From assembly GCF_014192515.1 (NCBI RefSeq), contig NZ_JACHYB010000001.1, positions 744,001 through 808,000 of the forward strand: a stretch of DNA of 64,000 bases, read 5' to 3'. Both the position numbers and the translations under genes were made by a program. Origin of the DNA: Microbacter margulisiae. GTDB taxonomy: Bacteria > Bacteroidota > Bacteroidia > Bacteroidales > Paludibacteraceae. How positions within the stretch are numbered: the first letter of the stretch is position 1; every line of letters begins with the position of its first letter. This document shows positions 8,087-16,983 of the stretch, one piece after another. The notes beneath the pieces were generated by a model. That model searched no databases. It was not told the DNA's origin and saw only the letters and a list, made by a program, of their open reading frames with translations.

Positions 8087-9103
8087 ATGCAATACAAATC
8101 ATTAGGAAATACAGGGTTAAAAGTATCCGAACTTTGCCTTGGAACCATGACTTTCGGTGGCCAGGGCATGTGGACAGCTATCGGCACATTATCACAAAAA
8201 GAAGTGGAAGCACTTGTAAAAGAATCTATTGATGCTGGCATTAACTTCATTGATACAGCAAACGTTTACAGTTATGGCTTAAGTGAACAAATGACTGGAC
8301 TGGCTATCCGCCATTTGGGTTTAAGACGCGAAGAACTGGTCATAGCTACAAAAGTAAGAGGGGCTATGAGCGAGGCTCCCAATCAGAGCGGGTTAAGCCG
8401 AAAACACATTCTGCATCAGGTGGAAACAAGTCTCGAACGACTTCAGACTGACTATATCGATTTATATCAGATCCATGGATTCGATCCCGAGACACCAATG
8501 GAAGAAACCTTGTCTGCATTAGACAGTCTGGTACAAAGCGGAAAAACGCGATACATCGGCTGTAGCAACCTGGCAGCCTGGCAAATTATGAAAGCGCTGG
8601 GAATTTCAGCAAAGGAACAGCTATCCAAATTTATTTCGCTTCAGGCATATTATACCATTGCTGGCCGGGATATTGAGCGCGAAATTGTACCATTATTGAA
8701 AGATCAAAATATGGGACTGATGGTATGGAGTCCTTTGGCCGGAGGGTTTTTAAGCGGCAAATACACCCGGAATAATTCCTCCGGAGAAGGACGACGCGTT
8801 AATTTTGATTTTCCACCAATCAATAAAGAGAAAGCATATGACATTATTGACGTGATGCAACGCATTGCAAACGAAAAAAATAGTAGCGTAGCTCAAATTG
8901 CTTTAGCCTGGTTGTTACATCAACCGGTAGTTACTTCGGTGATTATTGGAGCAAAAAACCAAACCCAACTAACAGACAATCTCAAAGCGGCATCAATTAA
9001 ACTCACGGAAAAGGATCTCGACGATCTGAACGAAGTCAGTAAGTTAATGCCAGAATATCCTCAATGGATGATTGACAGGCAAAGCAGTAATCAAAAACGA
9101 TAG
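8087..9103 (+). CDS. Aldo/keto reductase
   Basis: 338 residues forming one TIM barrel. The catalytic tetrad of the superfamily is visible: Asp56 and Tyr61 (FIDTANVYSYG), Lys89 (IATKV) and His130 (DLYQIHG). The C-terminal NADP-binding segment SVIIGAKNQTQLTDNLKA is also typical. It would reduce aldehydes or ketones with NADPH in the cytoplasm; the physiological substrate cannot be read from the sequence. It most resembles the potassium-channel-beta/YajO-type branch. Monocistronic, ending at the shared hairpin with proS. Confidence 0.92.
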   Translation: MQYKSLGNTGLKVSELCLGTMTFGGQGMWTAIGTLSQKEVEALVKESIDAGINFIDTANVYSYGLSEQMTGLAIRHLGLRREELVIATKVRGAMSEAPNQSGLSRKHILHQVETSLERLQTDYIDLYQIHGFDPETPMEETLSALDSLVQSGKTRYIGCSNLAAWQIMKALGISAKEQLSKFISLQAYYTIAGRDIEREIVPLLKDQNMGLMVWSPLAGGFLSGKYTRNNSSGEGRRVNFDFPPINKEKAYDIIDVMQRIANEKNSSVAQIALAWLLHQPVVTSVIIGAKNQTQLTDNLKAASIKLTEKDLDDLNEVSKLMPEYPQWMIDRQSSNQKR

Positions 9104-9133
9104 TTTGAGAGAAATCTCTTCTGATTGGATAAC

Positions 9134-9175
9134 AAAAAAGAACAGCAAAAAATTGAAATCTTGCTGTTCTTTTTT
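9134..9175. terminator. Bidirectional terminator between aldo/keto reductase and proS
   Basis: A 15-bp perfect stem, AAAAAAGAACAGCAA (9134-9148) with TTGCTGTTCTTTTTT (9161-9175). It carries T-rich arms in both directions and separates convergent genes. Confidence 0.9.
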
Positions 9176-9195
9176 AGATAATAATCCAAAGTGAT

Positions 9196-10674
9196 TTAAT
9201 AAGCTCTGGCAAAATAAACTCTTTGTGCTGAAGGTTTTCCTGTTACCATACATTTCCCCGGAGTTTTATCTCCCTCAAGCGGAATGCAACGAATGGTGGC
9301 CTTGGTCTCGGCTTTGATCAGTTCCTCCGTTTCAGGAGTGCCATCCCAGTGAGCCAATAAAAATCCTCCCTTTTCAATTTCCACTTTGAATTCTTCGTAG
9401 CTGTCAACGGTACGGGTGACAGATGTTCTGAAATTGAATGCTTTTTGGTAAATATTGTCTTGTATCTCATCCAATAATGCTTTAACATAAGCTTCAATAT
9501 TTTCAATGGAGCGGGTTTCTTTGGTTAAGGTATCACGCCGTGCTATTTCAATGGTACCATTGTCAAGATCACGTGCACCCAAGGCCAGGCGAACCGGCAC
9601 ACCTTTCAGTTCATATTCGGCAAATTTCCAACCTGGTTTTTTATTATCGTTGTTGTCATATTTGACGCTTACACCCAACGCACGCAATTTTCTGACAATT
9701 TCGGCTACTTTGCCATCAATCTGAGCCAACTGTTCTTCACTCCGATAAATCGGCACGATGACAACTTGATAAGGCGCCAGTTTCGGAGGCAATACCAAAC
9801 CGTTATCATCCGAGTGGCACATGATGAGTGCACCAATCAAACGGGTGGAAACGCCCCACGAAGTAGCCCAGACATAATCCCTGTTTCCCTCTTTTGTAGC
9901 AAAAGTAACATCAAATGCTTTGGCAAAATTCTGTCCCAGGAAGTGGGATGTTCCTGCCTGCAACGCTTTTCCATCCTGCATTAAACCTTCAATGCAAAAT
10001 GTCTCGACAGCACCGGCGAAACGTTCGTTTGGTGACTTCACTCCTTTCACGACAGGCATTGCCATAAAATTTTCGGCAAAGGAAGCATATACTTCAAGCA
10101 TTTGTTTAGTTTCAGCTAAAGCTTCAGATTCCGTTGCATGTGCCGTATGACCTTCCTGCCATAAAAATTCAGCAGTGCGTAAAAATAATCGCGTACGCAT
10201 TTCCCAGCGAACTACATTAGCCCACTGGTTGATCAGCAGAGGCAGGTCGCGGTAGGACTGAATCCAGTTTTTATATGTGCTCCAAATGATAGTTTCGGAA
10301 GTGGGACGCACAATCAATTCTTCCTCCAGTTTTGCAGCCGGGTCTACCACTACCCCTTTCCCTTCGCTATCGGCTTTCAGGCGGTAGTGGGTCACTACTG
10401 CACATTCTTTGGCAAAACCTTCCACATGCGCAGCTTCCTTGCTCAAAAACGATTTTGGAATAAAAAGAGGGAAATAAGCGTTCTGATGCCCTGTCTCCTT
10501 AAACATCCGGTCGAGCTCGGCTTGCATCTTTTCCCAAATGGCATACCCATAAGGTTTGATAACCATACAACCGCGTACAGCTGAATTCTCTGCCATATCA
10601 GCTTTAATAACCAAATCCTGATACCACTGGGAATAGTCCACACTACGCGGTGTCAGCTCTTTTAATTCTGCCAT
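9196..10674 (-). CDS. proS: Prolyl-tRNA synthetase (archaeal/eukaryotic-type)
   Basis: 492 residues, a class II aminoacyl-tRNA synthetase. Motif 2 is [22 protein letters not shown], and the proline pocket region RPTSETIIW precedes it. The length and lack of the large insertion domain between motifs 2 and 3 mark it as the short ProS type used by many Bacteroidetes. The C-terminal end, [19 protein letters not shown], is the family's terminal Tyr-ended module. It charges tRNA-Pro. Single gene with its own upstream -7 box. Confidence 0.96.
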   Translation of the reverse strand: MAELKELTPRSVDYSQWYQDLVIKADMAENSAVRGCMVIKPYGYAIWEKMQAELDRMFKETGHQNAYFPLFIPKSFLSKEAAHVEGFAKECAVVTHYRLKADSEGKGVVVDPAAKLEEELIVRPTSETIIWSTYKNWIQSYRDLPLLINQWANVVRWEMRTRLFLRTAEFLWQEGHTAHATESEALAETKQMLEVYASFAENFMAMPVVKGVKSPNERFAGAVETFCIEGLMQDGKALQAGTSHFLGQNFAKAFDVTFATKEGNRDYVWATSWGVSTRLIGALIMCHSDDNGLVLPPKLAPYQVVIVPIYRSEEQLAQIDGKVAEIVRKLRALGVSVKYDNNDNKKPGWKFAEYELKGVPVRLALGARDLDNGTIEIARRDTLTKETRSIENIEAYVKALLDEIQDNIYQKAFNFRTSVTRTVDSYEEFKVEIEKGGFLLAHWDGTPETEELIKAETKATIRCIPLEGDKTPGKCMVTGKPSAQRVYFARAY

Positions 10675-10765
10675 AATTTATTCTTAATATAGAGGTATAA
10701 AACACTGTTTATAACCAACACAATAATCCTGTTGGTGGAAATACGTAATATAATTTTTGAAGATG

Positions 10766-10773
10766 CAAAGATA
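10766..10773 (-). promoter_or_regulatory. Bacteroidetes -7 box for proS
   Basis: Minus-strand TATCTTTG, a perfect TAnnTTTG match, about 92 bp upstream of the proS ATG. A TTG trinucleotide about 23 bp further upstream could be a weak -33 element. Confidence 0.5.
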
Positions 10774-11095
10774 CAATTTTCCAGGCAGGCTGAAAACAAC
10801 GTCAAGTCAATCGTTACATTATTCTCCTAATTGATAAAAGAACGTAAATTTTGAATTAGATACAAGAAGAAGCCCTCTGCAAACATCAAACAGAGACATA
10901 ATTGCTTAGCATCATTAACACTCTTATAATAAATCAAATATAGTGATCATATCAACCGTTATTGTAAGCATTCGCGCTGTCCATATTTTTTTGTTTCGAA
11001 TGCATCTAAACTGCGACACCAACTAAAATAGCGTACTTTCTTCACTTTCAAACAAGAAAACGGGACAAATACTTTTCGTTTTGCAAGGGTTTTGC

Positions 11096-11103
11096 TATTT
11101 TTG
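11096..11103 (+). promoter_or_regulatory. Bacteroidetes -7 box for the etf operon
   Basis: TATTTTTG matches TAnnTTTG, about 97 bp before the etfB ATG. A TTTTGC lies 13 bp upstream, closer than the usual -33 spacing. Confidence 0.5.
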
Positions 11104-11437
11104 CAACCCAAAAGCAATGATTCGGCAGATTGGAACATAGGGTCAATTTGCTTATATGGAACGTTGAAAATCATTAAAATAAACACCAAAACCAAATCGA
11201 ATGAGTCTTAAAATTGTAGTCTTAGCAAAGCAAGTACCTGACACGCGCAATGTAGGGAAAGATGCCATGAAAGCAGATGGGACGGTGAATCGTGCGGCTT
11301 TGCCTGCCATTTACAATCCTGAAGATTTAAATGCTTTGGAACAAGCATTACGGCTAAAAGATCGTTTCCCGGGTTCAACCGTGACGATTATCACCATGGG
11401 GCCGGGTCGCGCAGCGGAAATTATCCGTGAAAGTTTA

Positions 11438-12535
11438 TATGATTATCCGCAAAGCGACCTGTTATAAATTCTGGATTTGAAATCGGTATTGTAATTTGCA
11501 GCGGCAAACACTAATCTATCGAACATCTTTTCCCCGAAATATCTTCGGTTGAACTTATAGCAGAACTCATTGAGATAATATTGTAAATACTCTTTTTTAA
11601 GCTGGTGGTGCATATCAAGTAGTAAACGTTTCACGTTTGCAATACTGATATGAACCCATGGAAGTATCTTCTGAAGGTCTTCTGGTTCAATAACCTGAGC
11701 CTTTTGAGACTCCACAGCTTGATGTAGCTTAAAAAATGTTTTTGAATCATCGGTGGTTAATTCCGCCTTTGAATCAATTTGTTCTTTGACAATTTCAACG
11801 GCAGTGTCAGCTCTTAAATCAGGCACTACCTGCATTTTAATGTGGTTTATCTTTTTGGGCTTTTTACCCGGTTTTGGATTTTCAACCACAATGCTTTCTG
11901 TCATTACAAGGACTTTAGACTTATTCTGACTGCCTGCACCACGTTTTAAGTTCTGTTGCTTACAGTCATCACTTATCAGAGTGGTAATAAAAGCATTGTC
12001 AAGTTCTATTTGTCCCGAAAGCTGATATTCATTGTCGCGTTTACCCATTATGTCGCTCAATTTCTTGTGCATTTCCCAAATGGGTTGATAGCGTTTATGT
12101 CCCAGTTGCCGTTGCAACTCGGAAGCCGAAAAAGATTTTTTGGTACTGGTCAAAAGGTGCATGGCAACATACCAGTAACGAAAAGGGAGTTTAGAAAATT
12201 CTAATACTGTACCCCTTCGTATGGACTGGCGATGATGACAATGCGTACACTCGTAACGTAGCTTGTTTTTAAGCCAAATATGTTTTGTGCTGCCGCATTT
12301 TGGACAAACAATACCGATTTGATCCCGTTGCGCCTTAAAATGCGCAATACAGGATTCCTCATCGGGAAAATTTAGAATGAAATTCAAGAGATTCATAGCG
12401 TGTATTTTTACTGTTGAATACGCTGTAAATATAATGTATTTCAATGAATTATACAAATATATTGAGAACTTTTTATTACAAACTCAACCGTAATTCTGGC
12501 CTCTTTTTCTACAGGTCGCTTTGCGGATAATCATT
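11438..12535 (-). mobile_element. IS1595-family insertion sequence, copy 1 (in etfB)
   Basis: 1098 bp. Both ends carry the same 24-bp perfect inverted repeat starting ATGATTATCCGCAAAGCGAC. The left flank AAGTTTA (11431-11437) recurs at the right flank (12536-12542), a 7-bp visible target duplication; copies 2 and 3 show 8 bp, so one base may have been lost here. One transposase gene fills the element, and its stop codon lies inside the left terminal repeat. By eye the sequence is identical to the elements at 18143 and 25577, which have the same length and orientation. Confidence 0.95.
11443..12456 (-). CDS. IS1595-family transposase, copy 1
   Basis: The open frame is 337 codons; the ATG 20 codons in (MNLLNFILNFPDEESC) is the more likely start because the family usually begins close to this helix. 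An N-terminal zinc ribbon has CPKC and CTHC pairs (about residues 51-75). The DDE-type catalytic core follows: ELDNAF for the first Asp, TTDDSKTF for the second, and the region HISIANVKRLLLDMHH to LNEFCYKFNRRYF in place of the usual HTN-E...FRFNRR end of ISXO2-like transposases. It cuts and pastes or copies its own element. The protein is identical in all three copies. Confidence 0.93.
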   Translation of the reverse strand: MYNSLKYIIFTAYSTVKIHAMNLLNFILNFPDEESCIAHFKAQRDQIGIVCPKCGSTKHIWLKNKLRYECTHCHHRQSIRRGTVLEFSKLPFRYWYVAMHLLTSTKKSFSASELQRQLGHKRYQPIWEMHKKLSDIMGKRDNEYQLSGQIELDNAFITTLISDDCKQQNLKRGAGSQNKSKVLVMTESIVVENPKPGKKPKKINHIKMQVVPDLRADTAVEIVKEQIDSKAELTTDDSKTFFKLHQAVESQKAQVIEPEDLQKILPWVHISIANVKRLLLDMHHQLKKEYLQYYLNEFCYKFNRRYFGEKMFDRLVFAAANYNTDFKSRIYNRSLCG

Positions 12536-13285
12536 AAGTTTATATCGTGGAGCCGACGAAGGCTTTCTGTTAACCGACCGCGCATTTGCTGGTTCGGATA
12601 CGTTGGCTACTTCCTACGCTTTGGCTTGTGCCGTACGAAATCTCCCACAGGTTGATGTCATTGTGTGTGGCCGTCAGGCTATTGATGGCGATACCGCTCA
12701 GGTTGGCCCTCAGGTTGCCGAAAAACTGGGATTGCCCCAAATCACCTATGCCGAAGAAATTACGGATGTTACGGATGGCGTTATTACCGTAAAACGCAGA
12801 CTGGATCACGGTGTTGAAACCGTCAAAGGAAAATTACCGTTGTTAGTAACGGTTAATGGTAGCGCTGCCCCCTGTCGTCCCCGTCATGCCAAACTGGTCA
12901 TGAAATATCATCATGCAAAAACCATCACAGAAAAACAGGAAAGAGATGATGATTATATGTTCATGTTCAATGCACGCCCTTATCTCAACATTACCGAATG
13001 GAGCGTCAATGATATCAAAACCGATATGAACTGGTTGGGACTGAAAGGCTCGCCTACAAAAGTAAAGGCCATCGAAAATGTTGTTTTCCAGGCAAAAGAA
13101 AGCAAACAACTGGTTGGTACCGACAACGAGATAGACGAATTAATGAAGGAGTTGATAGCTAACCACACCATCGGATAACCCAAATAGAGTTAGGAATGTA
13201 AGAAGATCAGAAAGCAAAGAAATATCAAACCTTGAATTCTGTTTTCTCATCTTCCGCTTTTACTCATTTATTAAAACAAAAACAA

Positions 13286-14305
13286 ATGAACAATATAATA
13301 GTCTATCTTGAAATCGAAGAAGCTACCGTAGCGGATGTCAGCCTTGAATTACTTACCAAGGCACGCTCGCTGGCAAATACATTGCAATGCAAACTGGATG
13401 CTGTAGCCATTGGCCATAAGCTGGATACAATCGGCACGCAGGTTTTCCCTTACGGAGTCGACACCTTGTTTGTAGCTGACGATCCGCGTCTGGCTCCCTA
13501 CACCACCCTGCCCCATACTTCCGTTTTAGTAAAACTCTTCAAAGAAGAACAGCCTCAGATTGCTCTTATGGGTGCAACAAGTATAGGCCGTGATTTGGGT
13601 CCGCGTGTCTCATCCGCACTTTTCAGCGGTTTGACAGCTGATTGTACTGCCTTGGAAATTGGTGACCACGAAGATAAGAAAGAAGGAAAATCGTATCACA
13701 ACCTGTTATATCAAATCCGCCCGGCTTTCGGTGGTAACATTGTGGCTACCATCGTGAATCCCGATTGCCGTCCGCAAATGGCTACCGTCCGGGAAGGCGT
13801 GATGAAAAAAGAAATTTACGATGTCAATCACAAAGGAAAAGTCAAAAAACTGGACGTTTCCGCTTATGTTCAGGAAAGCGATTTTCTGATAGATGTGATC
13901 AACCGCCATATTGAGAAATCAAAAAGTAACCTCAAAAATGCCCATATCATCGTTGGCGGGGGATATGGCATGGGGTCAAAAGATAACTTCAAAATGCTCT
14001 ACGAACTGGCTGATGTACTGGGAGGCGAAGTGGGAGCATCGCGTGCAGCTGTCGATGCTGGTTTTGCAGACCACGACCAGCAGGTTGGACAGACAGGCGT
14101 AACCGTTCGCCCGAAACTTTATATTGCCTGTGGCATCTCCGGACAGATTCAACATATTGCCGGCATGCAGGAAAGCTCCATTATCATTGCTATCAATAAT
14201 GATAAGAATGCTCCAATCAACCACATTGCCGACTATGCCATCAATGCCAACGTGGAAGATGTCATCCCTAAAATGATACGGTATTATAAACAGAATAGCA
14301 AGTAG
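13286..14305 (+). CDS. etfA: Electron transfer flavoprotein alpha subunit
   Basis: The frame opens at 13232, but the conserved protein starts at the ATG at 13286 (MNNIIVYLEIEEATVADV), giving 339 residues. The N-terminal half is the ETF alpha/beta domain. The C-terminal FAD-binding domain shows HIIVGGGYGMGSKDNF, GEVGASRAAVDAGFA, and QVGQTGVTVRPKLYIACGISGQIQH, the alpha-subunit signature around the flavin. It pairs with EtfB to pass electrons from acyl-CoA dehydrogenase. The reading frame is intact although etfB just upstream is broken, so its partner is missing in this sequence. Confidence 0.95.
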   Translation: MNNIIVYLEIEEATVADVSLELLTKARSLANTLQCKLDAVAIGHKLDTIGTQVFPYGVDTLFVADDPRLAPYTTLPHTSVLVKLFKEEQPQIALMGATSIGRDLGPRVSSALFSGLTADCTALEIGDHEDKKEGKSYHNLLYQIRPAFGGNIVATIVNPDCRPQMATVREGVMKKEIYDVNHKGKVKKLDVSAYVQESDFLIDVINRHIEKSKSNLKNAHIIVGGGYGMGSKDNFKMLYELADVLGGEVGASRAAVDAGFADHDQQVGQTGVTVRPKLYIACGISGQIQHIAGMQESSIIIAINNDKNAPINHIADYAINANVEDVIPKMIRYYKQNSK

Positions 14306-14341
14306 ATAGGTAGATAGTAGGTGGTAGATAGTAGATAGTAA
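14301..14341 (+). repeat. Left arm of inverted repeat framing the four-helix-bundle gene
   Basis: A run of GTAGATAG-type units starting at the etfA stop codon. Its core GTAGATAGTAG-3 bases-GTAGATAGTAG matches, in reverse complement, the right arm at 14834-14864 with only the 3 central bases and the tail differing. Confidence 0.8.
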
Positions 14342-14424
14342 AAACAGCATTAAACTGTATAGGATGAGTAATTATGGCATCTATTTTCTTCCCCTGAAGG
14401 ATATCAATCACAAATGCTACAACA

Positions 14425-14802
14425 ATGAAAACAAATAATTTTGAAGATTTGGTTGTTTGGCAACAAGCATATGAATTTGTTCTTAAAATATATACAACAA
14501 CATTGCTATTTCCGAAAGAAGAGTTATTTGGGTTAACCTCACAATTTAAGAGAGCCTCTGTATCTATTGCCGCAAATATTGCTGAAGGATACAAAAGATC
14601 AGGGATAAAAGATAAACTGCGATTTTATAATACCTCTGAAGTTTCTATAAATGAATACCTTTATTATATTATTCTTTCGAACGACTTACACTACATTGAC
14701 CAACAAAAACATGATGAACTTTATCAGGCGGCTTCTTCTGTTTCAAAATTATTAAATGCATACTGTAACGGAATTATTAATAATACAAATAACCAAGCAT
14801 AG
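14425..14802 (+). CDS. Four-helix-bundle protein (23S rRNA intervening-sequence / S23 family)
   Basis: 125 residues, all helical, with the family hallmarks FEDLVVWQQAYEF near the start and SVSIAANIAEGYKR in the middle. The family is named from genes carried in intervening sequences of 23S rRNA genes, and a relative (Avd) is the accessory protein of diversity-generating retroelements. Neither an rRNA gene nor a reverse transcriptase is near. The gene is wedged between etfA and the acyl-CoA dehydrogenase gene, co-oriented with both and framed by inverted GTAGATAG repeats, which suggests it arrived as a small mobile cassette. Function in this setting is unknown. Confidence 0.88.
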   Translation: MKTNNFEDLVVWQQAYEFVLKIYTTTLLFPKEELFGLTSQFKRASVSIAANIAEGYKRSGIKDKLRFYNTSEVSINEYLYYIILSNDLHYIDQQKHDELYQAASSVSKLLNAYCNGIINNTNNQA

Positions 14803-14833
14803 TAACAGTAAACAGTCAAAATACTGGTAGTCC

Positions 14834-14864
14834 TACTTACTACTATCTACTGTCTACTATCTAC
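14834..14864 (-). repeat. Right arm of inverted repeat framing the four-helix-bundle gene
   Basis: CTACTATCTACTGTCTACTATCTAC-type sequence, the reverse complement of the left arm at 14301-14341 over about 25 bp with 2-3 mismatches. It lies 14 bp before the acyl-CoA dehydrogenase ATG. Confidence 0.8.
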
Positions 14865-14877
14865 AAACTTTCCAACA

Positions 14878-16596
14878 ATGGCAAATTATTATTTAGATAG
14901 ACCTGAATTGAAATTCCATCTAACGCATCCGTTGATGGAAAAAATTGTGGCTTTGAAAGAACGCAATTTCTGCGAAAAAGATCAATTTGATTATGCTCCT
15001 CAGGATTACGAGGATGCTATCGACAGTTATAACCACGTGATGGAAATTATCGGCGAGATTTGTGGTGATATCATTGCCCCAAATGCCGAAAGCGTCGATC
15101 ACGAAGGCCCTCAGGTAGTCGATAACCGCGTGGTGTATGCCCGCGGGACACAGGAAAACCATGAAGCCCTAACCAAAGCTGGCGTGTATGGCATCTCATT
15201 GCCTCGTCAATATGGCGGATTGAACTTCCCCATGGTTCCTTATGTGATGACCGGAGAGATCGTATCACGTGCCGATGCAGGTTTTGCCAATATCTGGGGA
15301 TTGCAGGACTGTGCCGAAACTATTCACGAGTTCGGCTCCGAGGAAGTTCGCGAGGAGTTCCTACCCCGCATTAATCAGGGAGCTACCTGCTCGATGGACC
15401 TGACAGAACCCGATGCCGGTTCCGACCTGCAGGCCGTAATGCTCAAGGCTACCTACGATGACAAAAAGAAAATCTGGGTGCTCAACGGTGTTAAACGCTT
15501 TATCACCAATGGCGACGCTCATATCAAGCTGGTGCTGGCACGCTCGGAAGAAGGAACAACCGATGCACGCGGACTCTCCTATTTCGTAGTTGATAACCAG
15601 TTTGACAACACGGTGAAGGTTCGCCGCATCGAAAATAAACTTGGCATCAAAGGCTCTCCCACCTGTGAACTTGTTTTCAGCAACACTCCGGCAAAACTGG
15701 TAGGTGAGTTGAAGATGGGTCTGATCAAATACGTTATGTCGCTGATGAATGGCGCCCGCCTGGGCGTTGGAGCACAATCAGTCGGGGTATCCCAGTCTGC
15801 TTACGACGTAGCGCTCGATTATGCCAAAGAACGCCAGCAATTCGGGAAAGCTATCATCGAGTTCCCAGCTGTGTTTGAAATGCTTTCTATGATGAAAGCC
15901 AAACTCGACGCTTCACGGGCTTTACTTTATGAAACAACCCGCTTCGTTGATGTTTATAAAGCGTATAATATGATTGCCGAAGGTCGCACCCTGACAAAAG
16001 AAGAACGTGCCGACGCAAAAGAATATCAACGTATGGCAGACATGATGACACCGATGGTGAAAATGTTCGCCAGTGAATTTGCCAACCAGAACGCATATGA
16101 TGCAATCCAGATTCATGGTGGTTCCGGGTTTATGAAAGATTATGCCTGCGAACGCATCTACCGTGATGCCCGTATTCTGACTATCTATGAAGGAACGTCA
16201 CAATTACAGGTAGTTGCCGCCATCCGCTTTGTTACCAACGGAGCTTATCTGGCAAAAATCCATCAATATGAAACACAGCCTATTGCTCCTTCGTACGAAG
16301 GTCTACGCAACCGGTTGAAATCATTGGCCGCACAGTATGAAAAATCGGTTAATACGGTAGTCGATTCCAAAAACAATGAATTCATTGATTTTATGGCACG
16401 CCGTTTGGTCGAAATGGCAGGACATCTCATCATGAGCCATTTGTTAATCATTGATTCATCACGCGATGATATGTTTGCGCGTTCCGCCGAAATTTACATA
16501 AACTTTGCAGAAGCCGAAATCAATAAGCATGTTTCATATATCGATAGCTTTGATATGGATAATGTTGGTATATATAAGATTCACGACAATAATTAA
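14878..16596 (+). CDS. Acyl-CoA dehydrogenase with C-terminal extension
   Basis: 572 residues, longer than the usual 380, because of a helical C-terminal extension (about residues 450-572). FAD and substrate motifs are CSMDLTEPDAGSDLQ and KRFITNGDAH; the catalytic Glu is E438 in IYEGTSQLQ. The enzyme oxidises an acyl-CoA at the alpha-beta position and hands the electrons to ETF, whose genes lie directly upstream. The operon etfB-etfA-dehydrogenase is a functional unit, but etfB is interrupted. Which acyl chain is used (short-chain or branched) cannot be read. The start ATG follows the inverted repeat closely, so its native leader may have been displaced by the cassette. Confidence 0.93.
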   Translation: MANYYLDRPELKFHLTHPLMEKIVALKERNFCEKDQFDYAPQDYEDAIDSYNHVMEIIGEICGDIIAPNAESVDHEGPQVVDNRVVYARGTQENHEALTKAGVYGISLPRQYGGLNFPMVPYVMTGEIVSRADAGFANIWGLQDCAETIHEFGSEEVREEFLPRINQGATCSMDLTEPDAGSDLQAVMLKATYDDKKKIWVLNGVKRFITNGDAHIKLVLARSEEGTTDARGLSYFVVDNQFDNTVKVRRIENKLGIKGSPTCELVFSNTPAKLVGELKMGLIKYVMSLMNGARLGVGAQSVGVSQSAYDVALDYAKERQQFGKAIIEFPAVFEMLSMMKAKLDASRALLYETTRFVDVYKAYNMIAEGRTLTKEERADAKEYQRMADMMTPMVKMFASEFANQNAYDAIQIHGGSGFMKDYACERIYRDARILTIYEGTSQLQVVAAIRFVTNGAYLAKIHQYETQPIAPSYEGLRNRLKSLAAQYEKSVNTVVDSKNNEFIDFMARRLVEMAGHLIMSHLLIIDSSRDDMFARSAEIYINFAEAEINKHVSYIDSFDMDNVGIYKIHDNN

Positions 16597-16614
16597 CGTA
16601 AAACTAAATTTTGT

Positions 16615-16664
16615 CCTATAAGAAAAGGGTATCTGAAATTTTTCAGATACCCTTTTCTTATAGG
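16615..16664 (+). terminator. 24-bp perfect hairpin ending the etf operon
   Basis: CCTATAAGAAAAGGGTATCT... (16615-16638) pairs perfectly with the arm at 16641-16664 with only a 2-base loop. It lies 18 bp after the dehydrogenase stop codon. The right arm contains a T-rich stretch but there is no long T run after the stem, so termination is likely but the length is unusual. Confidence 0.7.
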
Positions 16665-16839
16665 TGTAATGCTATGATTTTGAACTATTTTAAATGCAAT
16701 CATAATACTAATTGATATATATTTACAATAAAAGTTCCATTTATCCATATAATTAAAATCAGGCGTATTTATTTCCACCTAATTTTGAAAGTATGATTTC
16801 GGAAGAAGGTATTGTTCAGGACAACAAACCTCCAACTCC

Positions 16840-16918
16840 AATAACCATACTCATCCTTTGCTGATAATTAGTTCATAAAAATCTTTTAAAGAATTGCAGT
16901 GTAAACTATACAGAAAAA
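16840..16918 (-). repeat. Dispersed imperfect 80-bp repeat, copy 1
   Basis: Matches 45664-45744 over the whole length with a few substitutions and small indels. Shared blocks are ATAACCATACTCATCCTT, TTAGTTCATAA and TGTAAACTATACAGA. Both copies lie just past a hairpin at the 3' end of a minus-strand glycosidase gene. Confidence 0.75.
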
Positions 16919-16948
16919 TTCAAAACACAAGCAATGAGATTTGTAACG

Positions 16949-16983
16949 CAAAAAACTGCCACTCTAAAAACAGAATGGCAGTT
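16949..16983 (-). terminator. Terminator at the 3' end of PUL A
   Basis: Stem AACTGCCA (16954-16961) and TGGCAGTT (16976-16983) with six T after it on the minus strand, about 70 bp after the stop codon of the split GH92 gene. Confidence 0.75.

Larger units (their letters stand above)
10675..11200. other. Divergent intergenic region between proS and etfB
   Basis: 526 bp without a credible gene. A minus-strand 78-codon frame near 10959-11195 overlaps the etfB promoter and lacks any family signal. The gap carries a -7 box for each flanking gene and is otherwise featureless AT-rich sequence. Confidence 0.6.
11201..13178 (+). pseudogene. etfB: Electron transfer flavoprotein beta subunit, split by IS1595-family element
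   Basis: The 5' part (11201 to about 11440) encodes MSLKIVVLAKQVPDT to RAAEIIRESLY; the 3' part (from about 12537) resumes at SLYRGADEG and runs to the stop at 13178. Between them sits an IS1595-family insertion. Deleting the element and one copy of the duplicated AAGTTTA restores one frame of roughly 290 codons. The EtfB signature CGRQAIDGDTAQVGPQ is in the 3' part. Intact EtfB binds AMP and, with EtfA, carries electrons from acyl-CoA dehydrogenase. As sequenced, the 5' part ends after eight IS-encoded residues, so no functional EtfB is expected. Both etfA and the dehydrogenase downstream are intact, which implies a very recent hit. Confidence 0.93.

Noticed and set aside
10959..11195. Minus-strand 78-codon frame upstream of etfB
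   Set aside because: It overlaps the etf promoter region, has no recognisable domain and no supporting context.
11956..12204. Plus-strand 82-codon frames inside each IS1595-family copy
   Set aside because: They lie antisense within the transposase gene, repeat identically in all copies and have no family signal.
14425..14802. The four-helix-bundle gene as part of a diversity-generating retroelement
   Set aside because: No reverse transcriptase, template repeat or variable repeat is visible in the neighbourhood.
14301..14864. The GTAGATAG repeats as a CRISPR array
   Set aside because: The units are short, degenerate and inverted around a gene, with no regular spacers and no cas genes.
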